NCBI GenBank assembly: GCA_963769435.1
Contig: CAVYLN010000001.1
Coordinates: forward strand, 1,048,865 to 1,112,864
Direction of reading: 5' to 3'
Length of the DNA stretch: 64,000 nucleotides
Source of the DNA: JADKAV01 sp963769435
Lineage (GTDB): Bacteria; Actinomycetota; Actinomycetes; S36-B12; UBA10799
Position 1 is the stretch's first letter, and each line of letters opens with the position of its first letter. The notes below the pieces were generated by a model that was not told the DNA's origin, searched no databases, and saw only the letters and a program-made list of their open reading frames with translations. A program made the position numbers and the translations under genes. Positions 1-9,372 of the stretch are shown one piece after another.

Positions 1-30
1 GGGCTCGACCGCCGGGGCTCGGCCGCAGCG

Positions 31-1371
31 TCAGCCCGCCGCGCCGTCCTGCGCGCACCGGCACCCGGCGATGCGCGCGAGAACGTCGTCGATCGCCGGT
101 GACGCCGCGAAGACGTTGATGTCGTTGGTCATCACCGCGTACATGAACAGCTGCCCGTCCCGGTCGGTCGCGAGTCCCGCCAGGGTGGACGTTCCCGTGA
201 GGGTTCCGGTCTTGCCGGTGACCGCCCCGCGCCCCGGTCGCGCGCTGGGCGCGGAGAAACGTGAGGTCAGCGAACCGTCGAAGCCCGCGACCGGCAGACC
301 CGTGTAGACCGGCCACAGTCGTTGCGGGTCCTCCTCCACAGAGGCGCGCAGCACATCGAGCAGTGTCTGCGGACTGATCCGGTTGGAGCGCGCCAGCCCG
401 CTGCCGTCGTTCAGCGTGATCCCGCCGGTGTCGATGCCAAGGTCGGACAGGACCTGCAACGTCGCCCTGGCGCCCCCGGCGAACGTCGGGTCGTCCAGCA
501 CCGCCAGTCCCACATGGTGGGCCAGGATCTCGGCCTCGGTGTTGTCGGAGGTCAGCAACAAGTGCTCCACGAGGTCGGCCAGCGGAGCGGACTGCACCGA
601 GGCGATCTCCTCACCCTCCTGCGCCTGCGCGACCGGCTCCCCGACCACGCTGACCCCCCGGTCTTCCAGGAACCTGCCGAACGCCTGCGTCGCCGTCCGC
701 GGCGGGTCGGGTGACCGCGGCGATGCCGGCGGCTGTAGTCGGCCGCCGTCCGCGGACAGGGCCGTGATCGGCGCGACCACCCCGATCGCCAGGAAATCCG
801 GCCCCCAGAACGCCTGCTCGGACGGAGGGTCGAACAGGCTCGCGTCGTAGCGCAGCCGCACCCTGTCCACGTCGGCCTCCAGCAGGGCGGCGGCCGTCCG
901 GCGCGCCAACCGCTGCAGGGAGGCGTCGGCGTTGATCGACCTGGTTGTCGCCGAGGTCGTCAGCTGTGGGTCGCCGCCACCGACGAGGAACACCTGGTTG
1001 CCGCTGCGCGTGACCGAGGTGGTGAACCGGTGTTCGGGCCCGAGCGTCTCCAGCACCGCCACAGCCGTGAGGAGCTTCGTGGTCGACGCCGGCATCAGTG
1101 GCGTGTTCGGGGCGATTCCCAACTCCAACGCCGGGTCACCGGAGAACGCGTCGACGGCGAGCGCCTTGTCGTTGCCGAGTGCCGGGGAACGCCACACACG
1201 GTCGATACGCTGCTCGAGGCGCTGGGTGTCCACAGCCACGATGGGGTCCACCGGCGGGAGCACTCGGTAGTCGGGTGGCAGATCGGTGAGCGCTGCGGCA
1301 GGCTGGAGGCCCAGCGTGAGGACGACGGCCACAGCGGGCAAAACCGCCCTGACAGGCTTCCCGACCCTCAC
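31..1371 (-). CDS. dacB: D-alanyl-D-alanine carboxypeptidase/endopeptidase, PBP4 type
   Basis: Penicillin-binding protein 4 family serine peptidase, expected outside the membrane, trimming or cleaving peptidoglycan cross-links. All three active-site motifs are visible: STTK (SxxK) near residue 95, SDN (SxN) in the second third, and KTGT near the C-terminus followed by GTSTLAG. A signal peptide follows the chosen GTG start (basic VRVGKPVR, then a hydrophobic run ending PAAA). An ATG 30 bases upstream (1401) is possible but adds a non-signal-like extension. The gene is divergent from ppa with only about 45 bases between them. In many actinobacteria ppa and dacB lie beside tilS-hpt-ftsH, which would be just off the left edge here. 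Length (about 446 aa) fits the family and the frame is intact. Confidence 0.9.
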   Translation of the reverse strand: MRVGKPVRAVLPAVAVVLTLGLQPAAALTDLPPDYRVLPPVDPIVAVDTQRLEQRIDRVWRSPALGNDKALAVDAFSGDPALELGIAPNTPLMPASTTKLLTAVAVLETLGPEHRFTTSVTRSGNQVFLVGGGDPQLTTSATTRSINADASLQRLARRTAAALLEADVDRVRLRYDASLFDPPSEQAFWGPDFLAIGVVAPITALSADGGRLQPPASPRSPDPPRTATQAFGRFLEDRGVSVVGEPVAQAQEGEEIASVQSAPLADLVEHLLLTSDNTEAEILAHHVGLAVLDDPTFAGGARATLQVLSDLGIDTGGITLNDGSGLARSNRISPQTLLDVLRASVEEDPQRLWPVYTGLPVAGFDGSLTSRFSAPSARPGRGAVTGKTGTLTGTSTLAGLATDRDGQLFMYAVMTNDINVFAASPAIDDVLARIAGCRCAQDGAAG

Positions 1372-1415
1372 GTGGTGAACACTAGGCCACACACACGGCA
1401 CAGTCAGGAGCGACA

Positions 1416-1958
1416 GTGGAATTCGACGTGACGATCGAGATCCCGGCGGGCAGTCGGAACAAGTACGAGGTCGACCATGAAACGGGCCGGCTCAAGTTGG
1501 ACCGCATGTTGTTCACCTCGACCCGGTACCCGCACGACTACGGTTTCGTCGACAACACCCTCGGCGAGGACGGCGATCCGCTGGACTGCCTCGTGCTGCT
1601 GGAGGAGCCGACCTTCCCCGGCTGCATGATCCGCTGCCGCACCATCGGTATGTTCCGCATGACCGACGAGGCCGGCGGTGACGACAAACTCATCTGCGTA
1701 CCGGTCGCAGATCCCCGCCTCGAGCACCTGCGCGACATCTACCACATGGCCGAGTTCGACCGGCTCGAGGTGCAGCACTTCTTCGAGGTCTACAAGGACC
1801 TGGAGCCGGGCAAGTCCGTCGAGGGCGCCACGTGGGAGGGCCGTGAGGCCGCCGAGCGCGAGGTGGTGGCCTCGCAGGAGCGCTTCCGGACGATCGGCCA
1901 CGGCGTCGCCTCCGGACCGGCCGTCATTCCCCCGGAGCCGGACCCCCAAGAGGGCTAA
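1416..1958 (+). CDS. ppa: Inorganic pyrophosphatase (family I)
   Basis: Cytoplasmic Mg-dependent hydrolase of pyrophosphate that pulls biosynthetic reactions forward. The 180-residue protein shows the family I core: EIPAGSRNKYEVDHETG at the N-terminus, YPHDYGFVDNT, and the metal-binding signature DGDPLDCLVL with its three aspartates, then VPVADPR and HFFEVYKDLE near the C-terminus. The GTG start is chosen because an AGGAG ribosome-binding site lies at 1406-1410 and because family members begin MEFDVTIEIP. It is divergently arranged with dacB. The frame is intact and the length typical of bacterial enzymes. Confidence 0.95.
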   Translation: MEFDVTIEIPAGSRNKYEVDHETGRLKLDRMLFTSTRYPHDYGFVDNTLGEDGDPLDCLVLLEEPTFPGCMIRCRTIGMFRMTDEAGGDDKLICVPVADPRLEHLRDIYHMAEFDRLEVQHFFEVYKDLEPGKSVEGATWEGREAAEREVVASQERFRTIGHGVASGPAVIPPEPDPQEG

Positions 1959-1998
1959 TCGGGTACGGGGTCGGCGCGATCCTGCCGATATCCCCGGA

Positions 1999-3674
1999 GT
2001 GGAGGCGGCCCGCGTACCGGTGATCCGTGACTCGACCACGCCCGACCGACTCATCAGCGGCGTGCTCGACGCGATCAGCGAACAGGCGGCGGTTCTCGAC
2101 CCCCGCGGGGTGGTCGTGCGCGCGAACCTCGCGTGGCTCCAGACACCAACCGAACATCGGGGGATCGTCGATCGCAGCAACCCCGGAACCGATCACATCG
2201 CGACCCTGCGCGCGCAGTCCACACGAGTGGCGCGGATCGCGGCCGATGGGATCCTGTCGGTTCTGCAGGGTGACCTGCCGGGGTTCCAGACCGACTACGA
2301 CGCCGGCGAGCGCGCCTACGGGATGCAGGTCGACCCGTTGCCCGGTGGTGGCGCCGTGGTCAGGCATGTCGACATCACGTTCCGCCAGCATCTGCAGAGG
2401 CAGTTGGCTCACCGGGCGACACACGACCCCCTGACCGGCCTGCCCAATCGGATGGTCATGGCCGAGCGACTCGGCCAGGCACTGATCCGTGCGACCAGAA
2501 CCGGCACCCCGGTCGGCGTGCTGTTCTGCGATGTCGACCGCTTCAAGCAGATCAACGACACCCAGGGCCACGCGGTCGGCGACCAGGTCCTGGCCGCGAT
2601 CGGTCGCCGACTGCACAACGCGGTTCAGCAGTCCGATCTGGTCGCCCGTTTCGGTGGCGACGAGTTCGTGATCCTGATCGAGGACGCCACCGACATCGAA
2701 CAGATCGCCAGGCAGTTGCAGACCGCGGCCACCAGCCCCATCGTCGTGGACGGCCGCCCGCTGCACTTCGGGGTGAGTCTGGGCATCGCTGTGCATTCGG
2801 GCACCGCGTACCCCCGATCCCGGGATCGTCGACTCGTTGCTCGCCGATGCCGACGCCGCCATGTACGCAGCGAAATTGTCCGGGCGCGGCAGCATCTTCT
2901 TCTTTCGAACCGTCGCTGCGCACCGCGCTGCGGGATCCCGAACTCATCGCTCCGGCGTTGCGTCTGGCAGCTGACAAGGACGAGATCCGGATGATGGTGC
3001 AGCCCGTCGTGGAGTTGGAGTCCGGGCGGGTCAGCGCCTATGAGGCCCTGGTGCGCTGGGAACTGCCCGAGGTGGGGCTGTTGTCGCCGGCGGACTTCCT
3101 GCAGACCGCCGAGGAGACCGGTGCCATCGTGGAGATCGGTCGCAGCATCCTTCGACAGTCACTCGATTTCGCGCGGGCCGTTCCACAGCAGTCGGTGTCG
3201 GTCAACGTCTCCTGGGTGGAACTGGCACATCCCGGGTACGCGCAGGGTGTGCTCGATGCGCTGCACGGTGCAGGTGTCCCGCCCGAGCGGCTATCACTCG
3301 AGGTGAACATCCCCGCACTGGTGGACCCGGGCCCGTTGGCGGGGCTGCGTGACCTGCGCGACGCGGGGGTGGGCATCACACTCGACGCGTTCGGCCGGCA
3401 ACCGGTCGAACTGTCGGTACTCCCGGACCTCGGGGCCACGGCGGTGAAGATCGATCGCAAACTAACCGCGTTCACAGCACACCCGGGGCCGAAGGCTCGG
3501 ATGGTGCAGGTGCTCGTGGAAATGGTGACCGGGCTGGGGCTGACCGGTATCGCCGAAGGCATCGAGACTCGCGAGCAGGCCTCTGCGGCGCACGACCTCG
3601 GGCTCGAGTACGGCCAGGGGTTCTACTTCGGCAAACCTATGGAGACCCACGAGGCGCTCGCCGCGGCGCTGTGA
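1999..3674 (+). CDS. GGDEF-EAL c-di-GMP protein with N-terminal PAS-like region (two frameshifts)
   Basis: Probable bifunctional cyclic-di-GMP turnover protein. About 130 N-terminal residues look PAS-like (AVLDPRGVVVRANLAWL). The GGDEF domain follows, with DPLTGLPNR, DVDRFKQIND and an intact FGGDEF; the RxxD product-inhibition site is absent (QQSD at that position). The EAL half has YEALVRWELPEVG, so the signature is EAL, then VNVSW, a conserved TAVKIDRKL and GIAEGIE. The frame breaks twice: a C5 run at 2811-2815 and a TTT near 2893. Removing one base at each place joins the parts. No membrane segment is seen, so it is probably cytosolic. The start is uncertain: GTG 1999 or GTG 2020. Confidence 0.85.
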
Positions 3675-3676
3675 GC

Positions 3677-3893
3677 CCCGCCCCACCCGAGGTCCCCACC
3701 CCCACCCGAGGTTTTGCGCACCCCCACCCGAGGTTCCCGCACCCCCACACGAGGTTTTGTGAAGAAGTTGCCGCGAAACGTCGGCGTGTCGTGCGAACTT
3801 CTTCACAAAACCTCGGCGGGGCAGCACACAAAACCTCGGCGGGGCAGCACCGGAACCTCGGCGGGGCGCACCCCCGGGACCCGGCCCCAGGAC
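3677..3893. repeat. Nested palindromic intergenic repeat, family A copy 1
   Basis: Non-coding gap between convergent genes. Perfect 20-base arms, CGAGGTTTTGTGAAGAAGTT at 3750-3769 and its reverse complement at 3796-3815, flank a 26-base centre. Outside them the arm starts are repeated as a ladder. To the left are further CCCGAGGTTTTGCG and CCCGAGGTTCCCG units; to the right are CACAAAACCTCGGCGGGG and CCGGAACCTCGGCGGGG units. The element is therefore mirrored at several scales. Related copies lie at 36730, 38611 and 39400. It could terminate transcription in both directions, but its repetition elsewhere suggests a mobile or structural repeat. Confidence 0.85.
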
Positions 3894-4586
3894 TCACCCA
3901 CTGATGCGTTGCGCCGACTCTCGAACCCCGGTCCAGCGACCCAGGTTCTGCAGGACCCCGAGCACGATCAACAACTGACCCACCACGTAGGTGGGCATGA
4001 TCCAGGAACCGGCCCCGTCCGGCAGTCGATCGGAAAGCTCGGTGAGCGCGATCAGGCTGTCCGAGATCAGGAACAGCACGGCCCCGACCGCGGTGGGCGG
4101 GGAGACACCTGTGGCCAGGACCGCCATGGTCACCAGCGCCGTCGCGTAGATCATCACTGGTATCAGCAACACGCCGAGGTCAGGTGCCAGCAGCACGATC
4201 AGCCCCACACCGAACGCGACGTACGGCAGGGCCAGCCAGGGCTTGTTGTGCAACGGGCCGAGCGCGGTGAACCGGCGGAAGCCCATGATGTAGCAGATCT
4301 GCGCGCCGAGGAAGCCCGCGATGCCCGCGATGAAGAAGATCTCACCGTCACCCATCAGCAGGACGTCACCGAGCCAGGAGAAGACCAGCGCCCGCTTGAC
4401 CCAGGTCGCCAAGGGGTGGTCCAGACCACCCAGACTCGCGACGAAGAAGCCCAGCAGCACGGGCATCAGGAAAGGTTTGGTGATCGTGCTCAGTTCGCCC
4501 AGGCTCAGGAACCCGCCGATCACGTTCAATCCGGCGAGCAGCGCATAAGCGATCAACCACCCCCTGGCGGCCCGGCGCTGGAGCAT
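3894..4586 (-). CDS. YhhN/TMEM86-like membrane protein
   Basis: A 230-residue integral membrane protein with about eight hydrophobic segments, matching the YhhN family. Eukaryotic TMEM86 members hydrolyse lysoplasmalogen; the bacterial role is not settled. Supporting stretches are SWLGDVLLMGDG and LFLISDSLIAL, which carry the conserved acidic residues within membrane helices typical of this family. The ATG at 4586 is chosen because the protein then begins just before the first helix (MLQRRAARGWL). The open frame continues upstream to 4808 but that extension is not membrane-like. It is convergent with the GGDEF-EAL gene and divergent from the YceI-like gene. Confidence 0.75.
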   Translation of the reverse strand: MLQRRAARGWLIAYALLAGLNVIGGFLSLGELSTITKPFLMPVLLGFFVASLGGLDHPLATWVKRALVFSWLGDVLLMGDGEIFFIAGIAGFLGAQICYIMGFRRFTALGPLHNKPWLALPYVAFGVGLIVLLAPDLGVLLIPVMIYATALVTMAVLATGVSPPTAVGAVLFLISDSLIALTELSDRLPDGAGSWIMPTYVVGQLLIVLGVLQNLGRWTGVRESAQRISG

Positions 4587-4635
4587 GTTAGGGAGTGTGG
4601 CATGCCACCGACGGCCACACATATGCTCAGCGGCT

Positions 4636-5103
4636 ATGACAGGTAACGATCCGGACAACACCGAAACCGCCGCGAACCGCAGAGTGCGCAGTGATGGCAG
4701 CGAGATGCGGATCCGGACCAACCGGATCGGGCTGTTGACCATCCACGCGACAGCACCGGTCGTCGAGGGGACGCTGTCCGGCACCGAGATCGAATTCACG
4801 GTCAGCATCGATCACGTGGACACCGGCAACCCGCTGCTCGATCCCGAACTCCATGCACTGATCCGTCAGATCACCAGCGGCACGCTGGTGTTCCGCGGCA
4901 GCAAGACCGGCGACACCTTCTCCGGCTCGGCCAGCGCGGGCAACCTCACGATTCCCCTCGACCTCACGGCCGGCGCCCAGGGCGAGGCGGCGATGGACCT
5001 GCAAGGACGGTCCAGGTTCTCCGACGTGCATGTGCCGCTACCCGGACTCGGCCACATCCGTCACCTCGAGGTGGACATAGACGGCCGCCTGCACCTCGAG
5101 TGA
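4636..5103 (+). CDS. YceI-like domain protein
   Basis: A 155-residue protein resembling the YceI lipid-binding beta-barrel family. The pattern GTLSGTEIEFTVSIDHVDTG followed by NPLLDPELHALI and TLVFRGSKTGD fits that fold. There is no signal peptide, so this copy is probably cytoplasmic. YceI proteins bind long-chain isoprenoid or lipid ligands, but nothing here identifies the ligand. It starts 50 bases from the divergent YhhN-like gene and is convergent with the DUF1254 gene. Frame intact. Confidence 0.55.
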   Translation: MTGNDPDNTETAANRRVRSDGSEMRIRTNRIGLLTIHATAPVVEGTLSGTEIEFTVSIDHVDTGNPLLDPELHALIRQITSGTLVFRGSKTGDTFSGSASAGNLTIPLDLTAGAQGEAAMDLQGRSRFSDVHVPLPGLGHIRHLEVDIDGRLHLE

Positions 5104-5111
5104 TGGTCGGA

Positions 5112-6596
5112 CTACCGTCGCCTCACCGGCGGCGGCGTGTAATCGCCGTCGGCAACATCACCCTCGGGGCCGTATGCCCGCAGCATCACGTTGAACTGCC
5201 GTTTCGGGATCGGCAGCCAGTTGGCCTTGGGGGTGCCCTTGGGCCGCTGGTTGGCCATCACGATCGTGACCGAACCGTCCTTGGCCGTCACCAGGTTCTT
5301 CGTGTAGCTGGCCACGGCGTATTTCCTGGCCCGGTTGCGGACCAGTTCCACCGTCTTGGGCGTGTAGGCCGTCAAAGACCAGAACCGCTTGACCGTGGGG
5401 ATCTGCTTCTTGCGCAGTTTCAGTTGGTAGACGTTGCGACCATTCAGCGTCCGGCCCTGCTTGTCGTTGAAGGCCTGGAAGTACGCGGCAGCGCTGAGGT
5501 TGTTGCCGAACTGGATGTACTCAGTGATGGATGAGCGGTCCAGGTAACCCTGGGTCGTGGTGGACCACTGCCCCATGTTGTCGAAGTGGACCCATCGCGA
5601 CTTCGGCAGCGTGCCGTTCAGGTAGTTGCCCACCAGATCAGCGTGGGCGGCCCGCGCCCCTTTCACCAGCCGGGCGCGGTTGCGCGGTTTGGCGAACAGG
5701 GTGTCGAAACGATCCGAAAGCGCGGCCTCCTTCGCGGTCTTGGGCTGGGTGGTCCGCGCGGCGAGCGCCGTCTGCAACTGCCTCAGGAACTTGCGCGGGG
5801 TCTTCCCGACCATCTGGTCCGCGGCCGTCTTGAAGGGTGCTCCGAACACCGCGCCGGGGACGATCCTGACCGGACCTGCGTCCGGGTTGTTGAGGTAGTC
5901 AGACAGCGTCGCCAGCCGCAGGCTATTGCGGAACGCCCGGGCCGCCAGGCGCTTGTCCACACCGTCCACGGTGTACTTGTCGGCCCGGAAGATGATGATC
6001 GTCGTGTCGTAGGGCATCTTGACCTCGGTCACACCGGCCGGGAGGGTGCCGGTCCATGAAGGACCTGTGATCGCGTAGGTGCCCGGGGTGTTACTCGGAA
6101 TTCCGGACAGCACAGTTCCGTAGCCGTCCAGCTGCAGCACGGAGAAGATCGTGTCTGCGGCCGGGACCGTCACGATGACGGGCTCCTGGGAGACGTCGAT
6201 CGTGCTGCTGGTGTAGATGGTGTCCACGTTGATGGCGACCACCGAACGATACGTGGGCGTCACTCTGCGGGGTCCGAGCAACTTGTTGCACGGCGAGATC
6301 TCCGCCTGGTAGTACGTGAACCATCTGGGATAGAAGGTGCGCAGGTAGGCCTGCCCGATCTGGCGAGGACCACCGGACGCCGTGGCCGGCGGGGCACTCG
6401 GGGTTGCCGGTGCATTGATCTTGTTGCACGACGTCGCCCCCAACTGCGCAGCAGACACCTCGGCCCGGACGGCCCCCGGATCACCTCCGGAACGCTGGGC
6501 GGAACCTGCTGTGGCGGGCAGCGCCCCTATGAGACTGACCGCCAGAGCACCCCCGATACCGATCGAGAGTGTCGTTCGGACGTTCGTGCTTGTCAT
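5112..6596 (-). CDS. Secreted DUF1254/DUF1214 domain protein
   Basis: A 494-residue exported protein. The N-terminus is a clear signal peptide (MTSTNVRTTLSIGIGG, ending PATAG). The DUF1254 region shows the family hallmark of an early Asn-x-Asp-Thr (AINVDTIYTSSTIDVSQEPV) and VPAADTIFSVLQLDGYG. The C-terminal DUF1214 region includes VKRFWSLTAYTPKTVELV, WLPIPKRQFNVMLRAYGP and a final YTPPPV. Such proteins are widespread in actinobacteria and proteobacteria and their biochemical role is unknown. The ATG at 6596 is preferred because the signal peptide starts there. Frame intact; standalone gene. Confidence 0.8.
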   Translation of the reverse strand: MTSTNVRTTLSIGIGGALAVSLIGALPATAGSAQRSGGDPGAVRAEVSAAQLGATSCNKINAPATPSAPPATASGGPRQIGQAYLRTFYPRWFTYYQAEISPCNKLLGPRRVTPTYRSVVAINVDTIYTSSTIDVSQEPVIVTVPAADTIFSVLQLDGYGTVLSGIPSNTPGTYAITGPSWTGTLPAGVTEVKMPYDTTIIIFRADKYTVDGVDKRLAARAFRNSLRLATLSDYLNNPDAGPVRIVPGAVFGAPFKTAADQMVGKTPRKFLRQLQTALAARTTQPKTAKEAALSDRFDTLFAKPRNRARLVKGARAAHADLVGNYLNGTLPKSRWVHFDNMGQWSTTTQGYLDRSSITEYIQFGNNLSAAAYFQAFNDKQGRTLNGRNVYQLKLRKKQIPTVKRFWSLTAYTPKTVELVRNRARKYAVASYTKNLVTAKDGSVTIVMANQRPKGTPKANWLPIPKRQFNVMLRAYGPEGDVADGDYTPPPVRRR

Positions 6597-6712
6597 GCCG
6601 TTCTCCAGTCCTCTTGGGGCATGCCGGGCCGAGCCGTGACCTCCACCCAAGCACAACGGCCGCGACCCCCGCCACCACGCCCGGCGCACAAGCGCCGGCC
6701 CGCACCCCCGGT

Positions 6713-7492
6713 TCAGACGTACATGGCGATCGTCTGCTCGGTGTAGGCCACCGGCAGGCCGTCACGGACGAGCATGCCGGTGACGGTCGACAACGGCCCA
6801 CTGCGCCACTGCGCCTCGCCCCGCAGCCACGACCACTGCTGACCGTCCGCATCGTCCACGTCTGCATGGAAGGCGGCATGCCAGCGGACGCTGCTGGCCG
6901 CAGTTGGGCGATCGACGAGCGCCAATTGCGGCGGCGGCCATGCGTCCAGGTGCGTCATCAACGCGGCCGGCCCGCGAGCGGGACCCAGATTCCGCACGAA
7001 ACCACCGGCGACCGCACGGTCCGACCCGCTCATGGGGACGTCCCCCTCCCCGATCCGAACGTCGAGGTTCTGCAGGAACTGCGGCGTGATCCCTTCCAGT
7101 ACGGGCATCCGGATGCAGTCTGCGAGTTCCTTCTCCGGCGTGGGAGCCGCCGGGTGTGCATCCAGCGGGCCTGCCTGCGCGGACCCGAGCACGAACCTGC
7201 CCATGGCGGCCCTCTTGTCCCCGCTGACCATCCCGATCTCCAGGTGGGTCAGGTGCCGACCGGCGCGCACACCGTCCAACGTGAGCCGGATCGGACCGGG
7301 CGAAACCGGCTCCAGGAAGTACACGTCCACACTGCGGATCGACCGGCTGTCCGCGGCCTGCGCGGCCCGCACGAGGTATGCCGCCACCAGTCCACCGAAC
7401 GTTGTCCGACCCTGGGCCCAGCCTTCGGGGACCTCCGCGATCCAGCCATCCCCACTCGATCGCAACTCCAATGCTGATTCGAGGTTCGCCAT
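6713..7492 (-). CDS. Acyl-CoA thioesterase-like (double hotdog) protein
   Basis: A 259-residue protein resembling TesB-like thioesterases, which hydrolyse acyl-CoA to free acid and CoA. The N-terminal hotdog contains GWAQGRTTFGGLVAAYLVRA, a typical G-x-x-x-FGG helix start, then SVDVYFLEPVSPGPI. The C-terminal half has ALMTHLDAWPPPQLAL and ends in a short strand, YTEQTIAMYV. It is divergent from the DUF2252 gene. The ATG at 7492 gives the usual length; the open frame extends further upstream without homology-like sequence. The substrate is not evident. Confidence 0.7.
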   Translation of the reverse strand: MANLESALELRSSGDGWIAEVPEGWAQGRTTFGGLVAAYLVRAAQAADSRSIRSVDVYFLEPVSPGPIRLTLDGVRAGRHLTHLEIGMVSGDKRAAMGRFVLGSAQAGPLDAHPAAPTPEKELADCIRMPVLEGITPQFLQNLDVRIGEGDVPMSGSDRAVAGGFVRNLGPARGPAALMTHLDAWPPPQLALVDRPTAASSVRWHAAFHADVDDADGQQWSWLRGEAQWRSGPLSTVTGMLVRDGLPVAYTEQTIAMYV

Positions 7493-7640
7493 GCCAAAAG
7501 TCTTCCATGTGATTGCGAGCCGGGTCGGCCGAGGTACGGCCATCTGCGCCCTGCCTGCAAGGAAAGTGCACGCGGCGTCGGGATCGTGGTAGGACTCGAC
7601 ATGGTGCGGCCGCGACGTGCGCCGCTGGAGAGGACGCGAG

Positions 7641-9026
7641 ATGACCGAGAACGCGCCAACGTCGTCGGAGGCGGAGGTGGACGCGTTCTTCACCACGCGC
7701 AGACCGAGCCGGAAGGCGCGCCGCCAGCAGGGGCGGGCGCTGCGCGCAGAGCGACCCCTCGAGGCCTTGGCTCAACTGCCTGCGACCTCGGACCGCAGTG
7801 ATCCCATGTCGCTGCTGACCCAGCAGGAGTCGGACCGGATCGCTTCGCTGATCGACTTGCGGCATGAGCGCATGGGCGCGGACCCTTTCGCATTCCTGCG
7901 CGGCGCAGCGGTGATCATGGCTGACGATCTCAGCCGAACGCCGGCCTCGGGCATCACTGTGCAGTTGTGCGGTGATGCCCATGCCGGCAACTTCGGCATG
8001 TTCGCCTCCCCCGAACGCGAGCTCGTGTTCGACCTGAATGATTTCGACGAGACCCTTCCGGGACCGTTCGAGTGGGACGTCAAGCGGCTCGCGGCCAGCA
8101 TCGTGGTCGCCTCGCAGGCGAACGAGCACAAGCACAAGCAGGTCCGCAAAGCCTGCGTGAGGGCGGTGAGGAGTTATCGCGAGACCATGGCGAGATTGGC
8201 GGCCATGCCGACCATGGATCTCTGGTACACACGGTTGGACTTCGACGACCTTCTGAGTTCGGTGCGCCAGACCGCGCTGGGCAAGACGGTCGAGAAGGCT
8301 GGCCGGAAGGCACACAAGCGCAGCGGCGACAGCGCCGTGGCCAAGCTGACCGAGGTGGTCGACGGCAGCCGCCGGTTCCGCCTCGATCCGCCGGTGCTCG
8401 TGCCTGTGCCCGACGACGACCGCCCGCGGGTCGAGCACGAATTGGCACAGATCTACGCCCAGTACCTGGCGAGCCTGCCCGCCGACCGGATCGCGCTGCT
8501 CTCGAGGTTCTCGTTCATGGACATCGCCCACAAGGTGGTGGGCGTGGGCAGTGTGGGCACCAGGGCGATCGTCGTGCTCGTGGAGTCCGGTGACGGCGAG
8601 CCCCTGATCCTGCAGGTCAAGCAGGCCGGCGCTTCGGTGCTCGAGCCGTACCTCGGCCCGAGTCGGTTCAACGAATCGGGCCAGCGCGTGGTCGTGGGTC
8701 AGAGAGTCATGCAGGCCGTGGGCGACCCCTTCCTCGGGTGGTGCCACAGCACAGGCGCCGACCCCCTCGACTTCTATGTGCGACAGCTGCGCGACATGAA
8801 GGGTTCCATCGAGACCGTGGGGCTGACCCCGAGGGCTCTTCAGGTGTACGCGAAGATCTGTGGAGCCGTGCTGGCACGGGCCCATGCCCGAGGTGGGAGC
8901 CCCTCGCTGATCGCCGGGTACCTCGGCGACGACGAGGCTTTCGAGCAGGCGATCACCGAGTTCGCGATCGGCTACTCAAGTCTGAACATGCACGACTACG
9001 ACCTGCTCGTGAGCACTCTCCGCTGA
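7641..9026 (+). CDS. DUF2252 family protein
   Basis: A 461-residue DUF2252 protein with a kinase-like (aminoglycoside-phosphotransferase-like) appearance. LCGDAHAGNFG matches the HGDxHxxN catalytic-loop pattern and VFDLNDFDET the following DxDD metal site. A basic N-terminus (SRKARRQQGRALRAER) and VGSVGTRAIVVLVES are also typical of the family. The C-terminus carries the usual HARGG and the YSSLNMHDYDLLV ending. Its role is unknown. The ATG at 7641 follows a GCGAG stretch; the frame is open slightly upstream. Frame intact. Confidence 0.8.
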   Translation: MTENAPTSSEAEVDAFFTTRRPSRKARRQQGRALRAERPLEALAQLPATSDRSDPMSLLTQQESDRIASLIDLRHERMGADPFAFLRGAAVIMADDLSRTPASGITVQLCGDAHAGNFGMFASPERELVFDLNDFDETLPGPFEWDVKRLAASIVVASQANEHKHKQVRKACVRAVRSYRETMARLAAMPTMDLWYTRLDFDDLLSSVRQTALGKTVEKAGRKAHKRSGDSAVAKLTEVVDGSRRFRLDPPVLVPVPDDDRPRVEHELAQIYAQYLASLPADRIALLSRFSFMDIAHKVVGVGSVGTRAIVVLVESGDGEPLILQVKQAGASVLEPYLGPSRFNESGQRVVVGQRVMQAVGDPFLGWCHSTGADPLDFYVRQLRDMKGSIETVGLTPRALQVYAKICGAVLARAHARGGSPSLIAGYLGDDEAFEQAITEFAIGYSSLNMHDYDLLVSTLR

Positions 9027-9093
9027 CGCATGGATGGTCGTTGGGTGGCCTCCGGAATACCCCGCAGACGTATGGTGTTCACCGGAGGTGTCC

Positions 9094-9372
9094 ATGCAGA
9101 TCGATGAAGCGACCAGGAAGGCGCAGGTCAACCGCCTGCGCAGGATCGAGGGCCAGGTCCGCGGCCTGCAGCGCCTCATGGAGGACCAGAGCGACTGTGT
9201 CGACGTCCTGACCCAGGTGGCCGCGACGACCCGTGCGCTGGAGTCGTTCGCGATCCAGTTGGTGGAGCAACACCTGCAGGCGTGTGTCCGGGAGGCCAGC
9301 GAGGACGGCGTGGATCCGGAGGCGAAGGTCATGGAGATTTCGGCGGCGATTGCCAGATTGGTGCGGTCATGA
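9094..9372 (+). CDS. csoR: CsoR-family copper-sensing repressor
   Basis: A 92-residue all-helical metalloregulator. The Cu(I) ligand set of CsoR is visible as a Cys in SDCVDVL followed by His and Cys in EQHLQAC, the C-H-C pattern. The N-terminal motif RLRRIEGQVRGLQRLM is the family signature. It is expected to repress its own operon until copper binds. A strong GGAGG ribosome-binding site lies at 9084-9088, five bases before the ATG. The stop codon overlaps the start of the copper chaperone gene (ATGA), so the two are translationally coupled. No copper ATPase gene follows within the window. Confidence 0.9.
   Translation: MQIDEATRKAQVNRLRRIEGQVRGLQRLMEDQSDCVDVLTQVAATTRALESFAIQLVEQHLQACVREASEDGVDPEAKVMEISAAIARLVRS

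Noticed and set aside
3677..3893. CRISPR array at the repeated GAGGTT units
   Set aside because: Units are short, unevenly spaced and mirrored rather than direct; there are no spacers of constant length and no cas genes.
6762..8885. Long minus-strand open frame (707 codons) opposite the thioesterase and DUF2252 genes
   Set aside because: Its translation is low-complexity Arg/Gly/Ala/His text and covers intact conserved genes; it is a shadow of GC-rich coding DNA.
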